From Xestospongia bergquistia (taxonomy: Eukaryota; Porifera; Demospongiae; Haplosclerida; Petrosiidae), in NCBI GenBank assembly GCA_963965975.1, contig OZ014417.1, forward strand, positions 5,685,821 through 5,749,820: DNA of 64,000 nucleotides, read 5' to 3'. The notes under the pieces are model-generated. The model saw only the letters and a program-made list of their open reading frames with translations. It searched no databases and was not told the DNA's origin. This document shows positions 12,551-25,624 of the stretch, piece by piece. How positions within the stretch are numbered: the stretch's first letter is position 1; each line of letters starts with the position of its first letter. The translations under genes and the position numbers were made by a program.

Positions 12551-13700
12551 AATGTCAAAGTTGTGCTAGTAAACTTTACTAGTAGCAATATAATTCAGTA
12601 GAATTACTAAATAAGTAATATGAAGATGGTTTTGTTCTTAATATTGATACACATAATAGTCTCTTCTCTTGCTTCTTGCTGATGCCATGCATGTAAGAGA
12701 TGTGGCTCATTTATTGTGTTACACTTCCTTTATTAGGCTGTGGGCTTGTTTAGCATTTACTACATGAGTAATACAACAATCAATGTAGTTGATTAATCTT
12801 TAATAATTGTTGTATAAAAGCTAATTTTATTATCTACTTTCAAATATGAAGCCAGTCTGCTTGAGTCGTAAGTACCTCAAGCTATATTAGTAATAAATAT
12901 CATGGAATAAGATTCCTTTGGATAACTGCATTTTAGTAATCCAGTATATACATACCACAAGTCATTTTGGGATTATCGTGAAATTACCACACCATTAATG
13001 TATAGGACCATGTGTCCAAAACAGTATACCTAGTCCATCCTTGGACTGTACTAGCTTAAGGACACATAGGTCCATTGTGTCTGAGTACTTCAGAATACCC
13101 TGATACTATTCTGGGATAACCGCAATATAGATGGATGTGGACCCATTGTGTCTGAGATTCCCAGGTGTCTTTGGAATCTCAGGAAATTCTGGTACTAGCA
13201 TGATAACCACACCCACACTTAGGCATTCTTATACAATATAACCACAGTATAGATCCATGAATGAGCCCATTGTGTCCAGGATAATAACACTGATGCATTA
13301 AATATTAATGTGAGCATCCAGGGTAGTACAGGGATATACTGAGGTACTTATCACACCAAAAAATACTCAGATACAATTGGTTCGTGCATTCATGGTGTGG
13401 TCATCCCAGGAGAGTGCCAGGATATCCCAAGGAACTTAGGACACCCAGAAAACGAAGGATAATTACTTTGATACCATTACTTGACAGAGTGAGGCAACTC
13501 TAAATATTAAAGAATATTAGAGACATTTCTATCACTACACCATATTTGGAAGTTATAATATTTTGGTATATATTTTTAAGAGACCTGATTTGTTTTGTGA
13601 TTGCTTACAAGATCGATATAAGTGATATAAAATTGTTAGTGTTAAATATTGAGTACAAAGTCTAAATGTGACTGGATAATGACAGGATGTCATTAAACAT
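12548..13700. repeat. 3' flank of locus B with degenerate tandem repeat
   Basis: Shares order and sequence with 63265-64000 downstream of locus A. About 12955-13470 holds an irregular repeat of phrases such as CCATTGTGTCTGAG, CTGGGATAACC and CTGGTACT. No coding potential. The match shows that the duplication creating loci A and B included at least 0.7 kb of 3' flank. Confidence 0.65.
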
Positions 13701-16250
13701 TATGATTCTATAAAATAAAGACATCTGCATGGTGACTTCCTAGTGGGTGTCTTTAGTCTTTTAAGCCTCAATTGATTTAAATTAAATGAATCAACCATAA
13801 CTACTAACATGTTCTGGAAATTGTATGTGTTAACATTCATATGCTGTTTCATATTGAACAAGAGTTATACCAAATTCTATCAACTTTTGAGCATCATCAC
13901 TAGGACCTTCTATTTTTCAAACTCATACATATGTCTATTAATATATTCTATATAGATATTACAAACACACAATTAACAACTAACTTTTTGGCTCCTATTT
14001 GTAAATTAATCTCCACCAACTATCCTAATCCAGCTCCCTGTCCTGCAATATTTTAAATCCTACAATTGCTCCTTCCTTATTACCCCTTGATTGAAATTTA
14101 TTTTAATGCAATAGTGCATTTAGATATAATACTTTGTCAGGTAGTAATAGTGAAAATGATTGGCTAGTCCTTGCCCTGATCTTTGTGGTTGTAGTCCTTC
14201 AAAGTACTATGTGGTGGAATCTTCTTCAATTTCTAAAGAGGTGTGAAGTAACTCATAGCATTCTAACAATAAAGTTTTACTGATGAAGGTCTATTGTTAC
14301 TCCTTTGTCTGCAAAGTTTTAATGGAGTATTGTTTGAGTACCATCATGTGCCTTAAAATTAATATTTACTTCTAATTACACTTATCCTTAATCCTTAAAT
14401 TGTGACTTGATCTCTAATACAATTTTTGTTACATCCTGGTTAGTTGAATCTATGAAGGTCTAGGGCCAAAATGAACTCAAATAAAATATCTATCAAATAC
14501 TGGTAACTAAATTCCATTCAATCTTGTCTTCTTCAACATGTAGTTTATATAGTTTTCTCACAACTTTCTGAAAAACAATATAAAAATAATTCACTCAAAT
14601 AATGCATTGTTTTACTCTAACGTCTGGAGGAATCTGTCTTGAATATTTTAGAACTTGAGTCACATGGTGTATTTTCCAACAACATCCAACTATTTTTCTG
14701 CATAACTGATTGGCCAGCAAGTGACCCATTCTACTGGATCTTAATGGAAGTATTACACAAACGAACAAAATAAAATAATAATAATAATTATTAATTAATA
14801 CTTGTATGTCTATCTGTCTGTCAGTCTGTGTAATATTATGTAAAAAAATTAATAAAAATGTAAATGATATATATTTTTATTGGATCAGTTTCAGAACCAG
14901 TATATGGAAACATGGCTGAATGAGGACACCCTAGCTAATTACATCACATATCAAGTTACACAACTGAAGAATATGTGTATTGTTGTCAGTTTTTCTTATA
15001 ATCTTATTACATACTCAACTAATAAACTACGCATGCTCTTTAAACAAACTGCTATAGTGGCGCCAATTTTAGCTCTAAAAAGTGCTAAACATTAGCAATA
15101 TATGCATTATGCTTAGCAATATATGCTAAACAATATATGCATTATGGAAGGCCTCACCTGTTCACCTAACCTTTACCTTTGTTTGGACAGGAACCTTTGC
15201 CCCAGCGTAGTCGTCACGTATGTGGGATGTACGTATATTATATAAAATGCTGTGGCTAATACACTGGTACTGGGATCGAAAATGTGAGCGTTAAAATACC
15301 GTTATTTTAACGGATTTAAAGATGTGGCTGAAAGGGATAATTTACTCTATGTATTTATGGCATGGAACAGTACGTGTTCAAAGGTTTTCTAACAACAATT
15401 GTAAGAGACTTTGCTAATATTAAATTAAAGCAAGTTGTCTGCCACGAGATCTGTTATACAAGACGCTATATGTATTAATTTTCAATCCTGGTACCGGGAA
15501 CTAGCTAGGAAGATAAGCTACCAGAAGAACTGGCATTTCTAACTTACTGCTTTAAACTACATCCTGGTTAATTAATATACCAAGTGCTTTGAATGTTTTA
15601 GGAAGCTACTGTGAATAGCAACAAGTTTCTGAAAAAAATTTTCGGAGTGAACAAGTATGATGTAAAAATTCCTTCAAAAAGGCTATGGCTGTTGTTATCA
15701 AGTAATGATGGAACTACAACAGTATAATCAAACCTTTTAAATCTGCTAACACATTGTTACTTCTAAAATTTTCAAGGAAGAATACTTGACAAATAGCTTC
15801 TTTGGCAACATTTGCAAATGAAAATTTTAAAGAGTTTTTTTTTTTATGCTGTCATCATAAAACTGTACAATTGATAAGTTTGCAAAATTCACAAAATAGT
15901 TTATAATAGTTCTATATCTAAATCTAAGGCCAAGTTATACAAGTATAAGGACTAGCAAATATTATGTCAATATCAGGTGTGGTGTTATTCCATTTGTAAA
16001 TCCTTGGCAAACCCAATGAGATCTACAAGTGTACATTACTGTTTTAAGAACAAAGTGGATCGACCAAGTCCTTAATGTACTAGTGTTGAACAGCTTCTGG
16101 TAAATAACTTTTTGTTCAACTGAAAACTTTGTTACTGCTGCTACACTTAGATGATTACAATCATTTATATTTAGATCAGTCTTAAAATGTTTGATCTGTG
16201 CGACCAGTACACATAGAGGTGATTCTATAGTGTTACTTATCGTGTATCAA
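13700..16250. other. AT-rich stretch without recognisable gene
   Basis: One 71-codon plus-strand open stretch at 14880-15095 resembles nothing I know. A small direct repeat of AGCAATATATGC lies at about 15090-15140. About 15190-15290 is slightly richer in CpG. Nothing else recognised. Confidence 0.45.
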
Positions 16251-16405
16251 ATGATATTATCGCTATAATAACTGAAATACATTCTCTATCTGAAAGGTAA
16301 CAACCACTGATAAGTCTCCAATTGGTCAGTTTCCTTTTGTATTATCCTTTGATGTTGTTATACACATTGTGTCTCACTTTAACTCGAGTACTCTTTTTAT
16401 TTTTT

Positions 16406-16638
16406 TGTTATCTCAATAACTCTTGAGTATCTTAACTTAATATTCTTTTCATGCTAATGTAATTATGCTAATATATATGGTTTTGTGGGTGTGAAACCAT
16501 GTGTAGAACTTCTAGAATATTCTATGGATTTTTATATATAAACGTGTGTAGATGTGTTTTCTGTGACTTATTACTGTTTGTCAAAACTTTCATTTATCAA
16601 TCAGTTGTTTATATTTGAAGGTGTACTAGATCACTACA
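16406..16638 (+). repeat. 5' LTR of the Ty3/gypsy fossil
   Basis: Near-identical to 20646-20880. It starts TGTTATCTCAATAAC and ends GATCACTACA, and is followed directly by the primer-site-like sequence. Confidence 0.85.
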
Positions 16639-19600
16639 TTGGCGATGAGGTATTGTAACGTTCCCACGACCATGTCATCCGTTGGTAAAATTGAATCGTT
16701 TGACCCTACTCAAGAGACTTTTCCCTGCTATGTGAAGAGAATTAAGAATTTCTTCTCCGCTAACGAGGTTGCTGATGCTAAACAAAAGTATGTATTCTTA
16801 AATTCACTTGGTAGAAAGGTCTACAACCTATTGTCAAATCTCTTAAGCCCCGCTGAACCAGAAGAAAAATCTCTTGACGAACTTATCACCGTGTTGACCA
16901 AGCATTTCCAGCCAACTACATCGGTCATCGCCAAACGATACTCGTTTCATTGCCGTTGTCAGACCCCTAATGAAAGTATAGCTGACTTTATTGTTGGTTA
17001 AAGAAGTCAATTACTTGTTGTCAGTACGAGCCTCATGTGCAAAGTATATTACTCAGAGACCGTTTCGTGTGTGGCTTGGCCCAGGAGGCAACTCGAAAAT
17101 GCTTGCTCACGGAGGACAATGATGTCATGTTCGATCGAGCTGTGGAAATAACCACCAGTGGGGAGAGAACATCTGTTCAAGCAAGGCAGATGAAAATGCT
17201 GGACAGCAAGGTATCAGTGAACCAGGTGAAAGGCAAGCAGCAGACTAGTTATCCCGTCAACCCTCCCAAAGTTTGTTACCTTTGTGGGGGAACTCATCTA
17301 GCTACCACGTGTCGTTTTGTTCATGAAACTTGTTGAGCATGTGGCAAGACTGGCCATATTGCCAGAGTGTGTTGAAGCAAATGCTCAGAGCATGGTACAA
17401 GTTCCCGAGGATCCGGTAGCTCAAGAACTGATCCTCGTATCGGAACACATCTTCTTGAAGTTTCCAACTCGTCTTCAGATCCATCTCCTAGGACAAGCAG
17501 TAACCCTTCTAGTTCAACAACTACTGCATCATCTGAAGTATATACAATGTTTCCAGTGGTTACCAGATCCAAACCGTTCACCCTGTCCGTTATGATTATT
17601 AACCATCCACTCCCTATGGAATTGGATACGGGAACATCAGTTTCTGTTATTAGTGAGTCTACCTACAATACAGTGTTGAAGGATACTGTACCCTTGGAGT
17701 CAACAGATATTAGCCTACGTACGTATATGGGGGAAGAGTTACCAGTGTTAGGTGTGGCCACAGTTGCTGTCGGCTATGAGTCGCAAACAGCGTCTCTTCC
17801 ATTAGTGGTCAGTAAAGGTGACGGAGCAGCCCTGTTTGCCGTAATTGGCTAGAATGTATCAAACTGAATTGGTCTGTCATTCATAGTGTGTCTAACAATC
17901 TGGAGGTGGATGTCCTGCTCCAGAAACATCAACAGTTATTCCGCGAGGAGTTAGGAACTCTCAAGGACGTAGAAGCTCAAATACATGTTCTACCCAATAC
18001 ACAACCTCGTTATTTCAAACCTAGGCCATTGGCATACTCACTAAAAGCCAAATTGGAGAAGGAGCTTGAACGGTTGCAGGAAGCTGGAGTCATCAGGCCA
18101 GTCCAATTTTCAGACTGGGCAGCTCCGATAGTACCTATTGTGAAAGTGGATGGAAGCATCTGCATCTGTGGTACTATAAGGTGACAGTCAACACTGTGTC
18201 AAAATTGGACAATTACCCATTACCGAGAGTGGACGACTTATTTACTGCAATGTCCGGAGGAAAAGTATTTTCCAAACTCAACCTCACACATGCTTACCAG
18301 CAGGTGCTGTTATCAGAGAGTTCAAATAAGTATACTACGATAAACACTACCAAAGGTCTTTTTGAATACCAACGAATACCATTTGTCATATCATCAGCAC
18401 CAGCCATTTTTCAACGAGCAATGGAGGGCTTATTTCAAGATTTACCTGATGTCATAGTTTATTTAGACGATGTGCTGGTGACAGGTCCAAATAAGGAAGA
18501 ACATCTCAAGAACCTTGATAAGGTGATGGATCGCCTAAAATCGGCTGGAGTAACTCTGAAGCAACCCAAGTGTATTTTTCTGGCCCCATCTGTCGAGTAC
18601 CTGGGACATATAATTGATAAGGATGGTCTGCACCCTGCACCTGAAAAAGTCCGAGCAATTCAGGATGCCCCTGAACCACATAACTTGTCAGAACTAAAAT
18701 CCTTCCTGGGACTCATAAACTATTATTCTAAATTCATGTCTAACCTTGCCATGTTTCTTTCTCCCTCTATAGGTTGATGCAAAAAGATGTTAAATGGTCA
18801 TGGACAAAAGTACACTCTGAAGCATTCAAGCAAGCCAAACAGCTATTACAATTGTCCACCGTGTTAGTTCATTATGATAGTGAACAAGAACTGATTGTGT
18901 CTTGTGATGCATCACAATATGGATTGGGTGCCATTTTAGCCCATAGGATAGACGACAACTCTGAGAAACCCATTGCTTTTGCCTCCCGTACTCTCGCTAA
19001 AGTGGAGCAGAAATAATCACAAATTGAAAAAGAGGGGTTAGCCATAATATTTGCAGTAAAAAAAATTCCATCAATATTTGTATGGACGGCCCTTCACTAT
19101 CTATTCAGACCATAAGCCCCTGAAATATCTTTTTAATGAATCCAGACAAGTGCCAGTGATGGCTTCCTCAAGAATACAGAGATGGGCATTGACGTTAGGA
19201 GCATATCAATGTAGTATCCAACATCGACCTGGGAAAAAGGTGGATAATGCAGATGCCCTAAGTCGGTTACCACTTCCAGAACATCCAAAGGTGTCAGACA
19301 TTCCACCACCAGGAGATATTAAGATATTATTCCAGCACTTTTCAGACACTATAATAACTGCCTCTCATATTCGCAAATGGACAGAAAAAGACCCTACATT
19401 ATCAAGAATTCACCACTACCTCCTTCACGGTTGGCCAAAAACAATTTCTGATTCCTCCTTTTGACCTTACTTCAATCCTCGTGAAGAACTGAGTGCTGTA
19501 GATGGCTGTATTCTCTGGGGGGCTAGAGTTGTGATTCACCCACCTGGACGCAAGTTAGTATTATCCCAACTTCATGATACTCACCCTGGGATTTGTAAAA

Positions 19601-20645
19601 TGAAGAGTCTTGCTCGTTCGTATGTCTGGTAGTCAGGGATGGACACTGATATCGTTACCACTGTTCAGCACTGTGACACTTGTCAACAACATAGACCGTC
19701 TCCCCAAAGAGCTCCCCTTCATCCATGGGAATGGCCTTCACGCCCATGGTCCAAAGAGCACATTGACCACGTGGGTCCATTTCAAGGGAAGCTTTTCCTA
19801 GTACTAGTGAACGCACATTCCAAGTGGATAGAGGTACATATAGTTCCCTCTACATCAGCTGCATCGACTATTGCCAAATTACGAGACATCTTCACTACAT
19901 TTGGTCTCCTGGAGCAAATTGTGTCAGATAATGGTTCCGGCTTTACTAGTGTAGCGTTCCAGCAATTTTTAGCGGCCTATGGAATAAAACAAGTCCTCAC
20001 ATCGCCATACCACCCATCGTCCAATGGACTACCTGAGAGAGTGGTACAGACATTCAAGAATGCAGTAACAATGTTAGATGGCCCAATGGAAGTGAGACTC
20101 AGTAAGTTCTTATTTAAATATCGTATTACCCCTCAGACAACAACAAGACTCTCTCCAGCTCAACTTTTGATGGGGAGGAGGTTGAGGACTCATTTGGATC
20201 TACTTCACCCGCATACAGCTGCGCAAATGAATTACAAGAAGAAGAAAAGTATTTCAGGAAGAGCGCCGAAACAATTTGAAGTTGGAGAAAAGGTATATGC
20301 CAAGAATTTCCATGGACCGAAATGGATTACAGGGAGGATAGTTAAAGTTACAGGACCTGTGTCATACCAGATTGAAACAGATGAAGGATTACTCTTACAA
20401 AGACATGTAGACCAGCTGAGAAGACAATATGCAGATGAAACAAGTGAGTCAGACACCCAATTACCCTCATGCGTTGATGATGAGTGGGTTGGACAAGATG
20501 GGTTCTCTGGTAATTTCCTAACGCCTATAATCCTCGGAGGTCCTATCCCCTCAACTGATGGAACAGCTCCTATCCGACATTCCATCCGGTCTCGTCCACC
20601 AGTTGACAGATATTTACCCTCATGTCACACTTAAAGGGGGAAGAG

Positions 20646-20880
20646 TGTGGTATCTCAATAACTCTTGAGTATCTTAACTTAATATTCTTTTCATGCTAAT
20701 ATAATTATGCTAATATGTATGGTTTTGTGTGTGTGAAACCATGTGTAGAACTTCTAGAATATTCTATGGATTTATATATATAAACGTGTGTAGATGTGTT
20801 TTCTGTGACTTATTACTGTTCGTCAGTACTTTCATTTATCAATCAGTTATTTATTTTTGAAGGTGTACTAGATCACTACA
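20646..20880 (+). repeat. 3' LTR of the Ty3/gypsy fossil
   Basis: Begins TGTGGTATCTCAATAAC after a polypurine tract and ends GATCACTACA. It is followed by a diverged unit of the repeat seen at 23.0-23.46 kb. Confidence 0.85.
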
Positions 20881-21059
20881 CAAACACATTCTCAATATCT
20901 CAAGACAGCTATTAACGAGTCTCTGATAGGTAGGTTGTGTATGTTATTCATCTGTCATTGACATACTTATCTGTAGTCTCTATGTTCCATCAAATGCCAA
21001 GTAAATCACTTCCTCTTGGTGGGCGTGTACTCTATTCATCCGAGTTCTCACTTGACATT

Positions 21060-22810
21060 CCACAATCTTGTTCTGCTTGACCTCTAAAATAAAAAAAAAC
21101 TTGGACTTCTGAGAACTTAGAACAGGTTTGTTAAGCAGTTGAGAGTGGATTGTCTTTGAGACAAGCAGCAGAAGAGTACCAAATCCCCAAATCTACTATT
21201 CAAGATCATGTTTTGGGAAAAGTTTTAAATGGTAGCTAGAGTGGTCAAATGTACCTAGCAGATGAAGAAGAAGAGCTAGTAATATTTTTATTGGAAACTG
21301 CAAAAATAGGATTCCATGGAAGTGATATCAACAATACAAGCTACAGTTGATTGAAAAGGGAGGAATGTACAGTTTCTAGTGGTTGGTGGAAGGAATTCAA
21401 GAAACGACATTCAGAACTTTCTATCCAAATTATTGAGCAACTTGCTAACAATCGTGTTTCAGCCTGCACCCCAGACATCTTGAGTAATTATTTCAATATT
21501 TTAGAGCAAATGATTCTGGAAAACAACCTTGTTTCAAAGCCCACCCAATTGTTCAACTGTGATCAAACTAGAATGCCGCTAGAACCAAAACTCACAAAGA
21601 GTGTTACTGCTGAGGGTGTCAAACATCCAAGATCAATAACAACTGGAAAAAAAACACAGATTACAGTTCTTGCATCATGTAATGCTGCTAGATATTGCAT
21701 ATCATCCTATGTGATATTTGACTGAAATGTCTGAAACAAGCAATGATTGATGGAGAAGTCCCTGGAATTATGTATGGTCTCTCAGAATCCGGGTGGATCA
21801 ATAGGGAACTGTTTCAGCTGTTTCAGCTGCACGACCAATTTTACTCCTACTCAATGGTCATTCTTCGTACTATCATCCTTCAGTAATCTTAAGGCAGCGG
21901 AAAAGAAAGTGATCATTTTTTGTCTACACCCACATTCATCACATGAAACCCAGCCTCTGGATAAAGGTCTATTTAGACCACTGAAGTCTTCATGGAGGCA
22001 GGTATGCAAAACGTTTTTAGTGGATAATCCTGGCAAGGTAATTACAAGGTTTCATCTTTTCAAAAGTATTTAGTGAGGCATGGGCATGTGCAATGACAAT
22101 GAAAAATATTCAAACTGGATTTTAATGCACAGGAATGTACCCCTTGAACAGGGATGTTATTGTTCCATTGAGAAAAGATGCCACAAGCACACTTGCACAA
22201 CGCACGGGGTTGAAATTTATACCACTATATAACCCTGGATGATGATACAGGACTCTCATTACTCAAAAAGCTGTATTATAGAAGAGGAAGTATCATGATT
22301 TCAAAAACGATTTCAAGAAGGTTATGATATTATTTCTGATGATTGTTATAACCAATAGAAAGAAAGCATCTATCAACTAATAATAGTAGTGGATTCTCAA
22401 TTGTCCCACGATGACACAGTTGCTAATGATGCCATCACTCGTATGTTTTCTCAATATCCATAATACCCTCTGGATACCAGATACCCATATTACCCACAAG
22501 ACACTCTTCCATATTTTCCATTTTTTGTGCCAGCATTTGATCCTTGTTTTCAAAGTTGTGCTTCCACTGCAAGTGCTGAAAGTAATATGTATCCTTTTGT
22601 CTGTCATCCTCCTGAACAACCTTCACAATCTGCAGTTCTTCAAACATCGTCCATTTTTCAAAGATTTTAGAAGAAGAAAGATCATTACCATTTGTAAGCT
22701 TCCAGTTATACCACAAAAGAAGTCTGGAAAAGTCTTAACAAGTGCAGAGAATTGTATAGCAATTGAAGAAAAAGAGAAAAGGAAATTAGAGAAAGAATGA
22801 AGAAAAAAAA
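21060..22810 (+). mobile_element. Pogo-like (Tigger/jerky-type) DNA transposon, degenerate
   Basis: The transposase is recognisable in pieces. There is an N-terminal HTH (SLRQAAEEYQIPKSTIQDH, about 21150-21207), a CENP-B/Tc5-type second helix region (SSGWWKEFKKRHSELSIQ, about 21370-21425) and a DDE core with LFNCDQTRMPLEPKLTKSV (first Asp, about 21554-21610). The second acidic site reads LLLLNGHSS, so the expected Asp of DGH is Asn. Then comes PHSSHETQPLDKGLFRPLKS (about 21930-21990) in another frame. The C-terminal tail near 22680-22790 keeps the family pattern PQKKSGKVLTSAENCIAIEE. Frameshifts and stops separate these parts, so it is inactive. Terminal inverted repeats were not identified. 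Confidence 0.8.
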
Positions 22811-23009
22811 GAAGGATGTATATATATAGATACTGCAACTTTAGGTATTGGCATTATTTCATCTTAAGTCTAGCACATTTCCAACCAGTATCAGTTAAGG
22901 TTCTGTTATATTATACTGCAATTAGATTGCTCATTGTTTACAATGCCTGAAGAATTAGAGAACAATTTAAATGAAGGTATAGTGTTAATTTATTGAATTA
23001 GTTTATATA

Positions 23010-23460
23010 CCACATCAGGTGCTGCAGGTATCCCCAAGTCTCCAATAGGTTAGTTTGTCTCTTACTTTTATAATATTCATTGGTATAATAATCCAGCCTC
23101 TAGTACTTAATCTCAGACATGTTCTTAGTCTCAAAAGGCAACTACTGTCAAGTCTCCTATAGGTCAGTTTGTTTGTTATCTTCGATATTATTCATTGTTA
23201 TAATAATCTAGCCTATTCTAGCCTATGGTACTCAGTGTCAGACACGTTCTCAATCTCAAAAGACAACCTCTGCCAAGTCTCCAATTAGTCAGTTTGTCTG
23301 TTTCCTTCTATATTATTCACTGTTATAATCAAGTCTCTGATACTCAGTCTTGGATACATTTTCAGTCTCAAAAGACAACCACTGTAAATTCTCCAATAGG
23401 TCAGTCTGTTTGTTTTCTTCTATATTATTCATTAGTATAATATACTTGGTTGAGGTGAAG
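23010..23460 (+). repeat. Tandem repeat, about four units of about 115 bp
   Basis: Repeating phrases: TACTCAGTCTCAGACACGTT, CTCAATCTCAAAAGACAACC, AAGTCTCCAATAGGTCAGTTT, TATATTATTCATTGTTATAA. Diverged single units also occur at about 16260-16335 and about 20883-20960, directly flanking the LTR element. Confidence 0.7.
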
Positions 23461-23946
23461 GCTTCATGTGTTGCCTTATTATTATATCTGTTATGAACTA
23501 TGTTATTAAACGTGCAATAATACATTGGAGAGTAGTAATTAATAGCTTGTAGGTACACACGTAAGTATATACTTCCTCAATTACTAAAATATTTGTTAAT
23601 GAAGCTTGAGTTGTAATGGATGCTACTGTCATATAAATAACATAGCATAACATTACATAACTGTGAAGTAGACAAGTGATAAATAATATATATAGTCAAT
23701 TATTATACATACTATTTATTGTCTATAATAAGTCAATTAAGACTAAATGCAGTTTGGAGTCTAAGTACAGCCACTGTTTAACTATAGTGACTATCCTAGC
23801 ATATTTAAACTATGGTTATCATATTGTTAGTGTTAGCATTACTAACTCCTCATTTTACTAGTATAGGTCAGGGATCATCTCACTATACAACTGACTACAA
23901 CATGGAACTGATGTCCTGTTAATTAGATTAATTAGAACACTATTGT

Positions 23947-24650
23947 CTCGGATTTACTGCAGAGAACACTCTCAAATGACTTGGCTGCATGGAATCTAGT
24001 TCCTTTTTGCCCTGCAGAATTAAAGTCCTGACACTTGGTTGTTAAAATGAAGCAATCCTGTCTACGTTCATTAATTTCTACCACAAACAATTACAAGCTG
24101 ATACTAATATAGAAGTAGAAACAATGGCGGTAAACAGACTTGTACTAAATAAAAACACTTGAGTAATTTCATTCAGACTTTCTACGTTGCTAAAGTCTAT
24201 ATATATGAGAGAAAAGGACGAGTGAGATATTATGTGTCAAAATGACTTAGTTCAAACAGATGCAAGAAAAGTAATGGCTAATGGTCACTGAATTTAAAAG
24301 TCAAGCTAGATATACTAATAGACATGGAGTACTGGAACTCTGACCATAAATGTTACTACTGTCTTTCCCTTTTTTTTGTAGTGAGAAACATCATTGTCTC
24401 AGATTTACTGCAGAGAACACTCTCAAACGACTTCACTGAATGGAATCCAGTTCCTTCTTCTGTCTTGCTAAACAGCCTGCAGAATTAAAGTCGTGACACT
24501 TGGTTGTTAAAATGATGAAATGCTGTCTAAGTTTGTTAATTTCTAGTACAAGCCATTACAAGATGATACTGATACAAAAGTAGACACAATGACTGTAAAT
24601 AGTCTGGTTCAAAATAAAAACACTTGACTACTTTCATTCAAACTATATTA
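23947..24650 (+). repeat. Two direct repeats of about 240 bp
   Basis: 23947-24185 and 24398-24640 align along their length. Shared: ATTTACTGCAGAGAACACTC, TGACACTTGGTTGTTAAAAT, AATAAAAACACTTGA. No coding potential. The unit is separated by about 210 bp of unrelated sequence. Confidence 0.7.
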
Positions 24651-25057
24651 AAATTGTATAGATGTTTTTTAAAAACAACAGGTATAACTGATTGACCAAG
24701 ACTCAGTCAACCTGGGACCCATAATGAATTGCACTCAGGGACTAAATGCAGTCAATGTAGAAGCTGTGTCAAAAACTACTTCATTCAAAGTAATGAACTT
24801 AAAAATTTGCTGAAATCAATTTTACAAGGCCTGAATGCATGACTTTCAAAGAAATTAGGCCAGCACGTGTAACTTAAAGTCTATAATTGTCGCTTTGACA
24901 TTACTTGTATTGAATATCATCAATAAAAGTATCTGCCTAAATTAAAATAAATTGTTGCAACTTCATTAATATTATGAATCATAGGGATGGTAGTGCAAAC
25001 ATCTAAAGCATCACAATATATTTAGGAAGGTATTATCATAATTCTTACATTATAATG

Positions 25058-25540
25058 TAGGGTGGGGCAATTTCGAGTATGGGTCATTTTCGTAGTCTTG
25101 CCTTATAATCCATCAAATGTGATTACTCACAGTCACAAAGGGCTAGAAATTTGGTTGTAGCTGCTACAGTCCTTTCTCTTTTAATCAATACCACCAATCA
25201 ATATTCATTGTACACTGATATTCACTTTTCTGCACTAAATCCTTCCGAGTTAAGGCAAAACTGGGTAAATAAATTTTTTATTGTTTATTCTAATTAGATA
25301 ACAACATGATAAATGTTTTATGTCTCGTGTTTATAGTTATGGTAAGGAATTGCATCAAGAAAAAGCCCACAAGATATTCAAAAATGGATTTGTTGAAAGC
25401 TAAACAGGCAGTGAAAGGGGGAAAGATGAAAATGTCAGTTGCTGCCACCAAATTCAACATTCCTCAGGATTGTCCAATAATGTCTAATCCCATAATGTCT
25501 AAGGAAATGTGGAAGTGTCCCAAAATGTCTAACTAGTGTT
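25058..25540 (+). mobile_element. Pogo-like DNA transposon, 5' end with HTH
   Basis: Begins GTAGGGTGGGGCAATTTCGA, shared with the fragment at 6371. It then encodes from about 25357 KKPTRYSKMDLLKAKQAVKG and KMKMSVAATKFNIPQ, a psq-type HTH as at the start of pogo/Tigger transposases. Homology stops after that; the next 70 bp are short repeats of AATGTCTAA. A truncated copy of a family different from that at 21-22.8 kb. Confidence 0.7.
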
Positions 25541-25624
25541 AATTTAATGTTAACATAGTGTTAATTAATCTAATAAGTAATAAAGAATAAGTGTATCTAT
25601 AAAGAGTTCAGCACAAGTTAGTAA

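Larger units (their letters stand above)
16406..20880 (+). mobile_element. Ty3/gypsy LTR retroelement fossil with both LTRs
   Basis: LTRs at 16406-16638 and 20646-20880 (about 233-235 bp, starting TG and ending CTACA) differ at about ten sites by eye, so insertion was fairly recent. A TGGCGATGAGG primer-site-like sequence follows the 5' LTR and a purine tract (AAAGGGGGAAGAG) precedes the 3' LTR. Parts in order: gag-like region with a zinc knuckle (about 16.65-17.35 kb), aspartic protease (about 17.55-17.85 kb), reverse transcriptase (about 17.9-18.78 kb, YLDD present), RNase H (about 18.78-19.28 kb) and integrase (about 19.5-20.6 kb). It is broken in several places but nearly full length. No target-site duplication was evident. 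Confidence 0.9.

Noticed and set aside
14880-15095. 71-codon plus-strand open frame as a possible small gene
   Set aside because: No recognisable domain, no paralog in the window, and no convincing splice context; such frames occur by chance.
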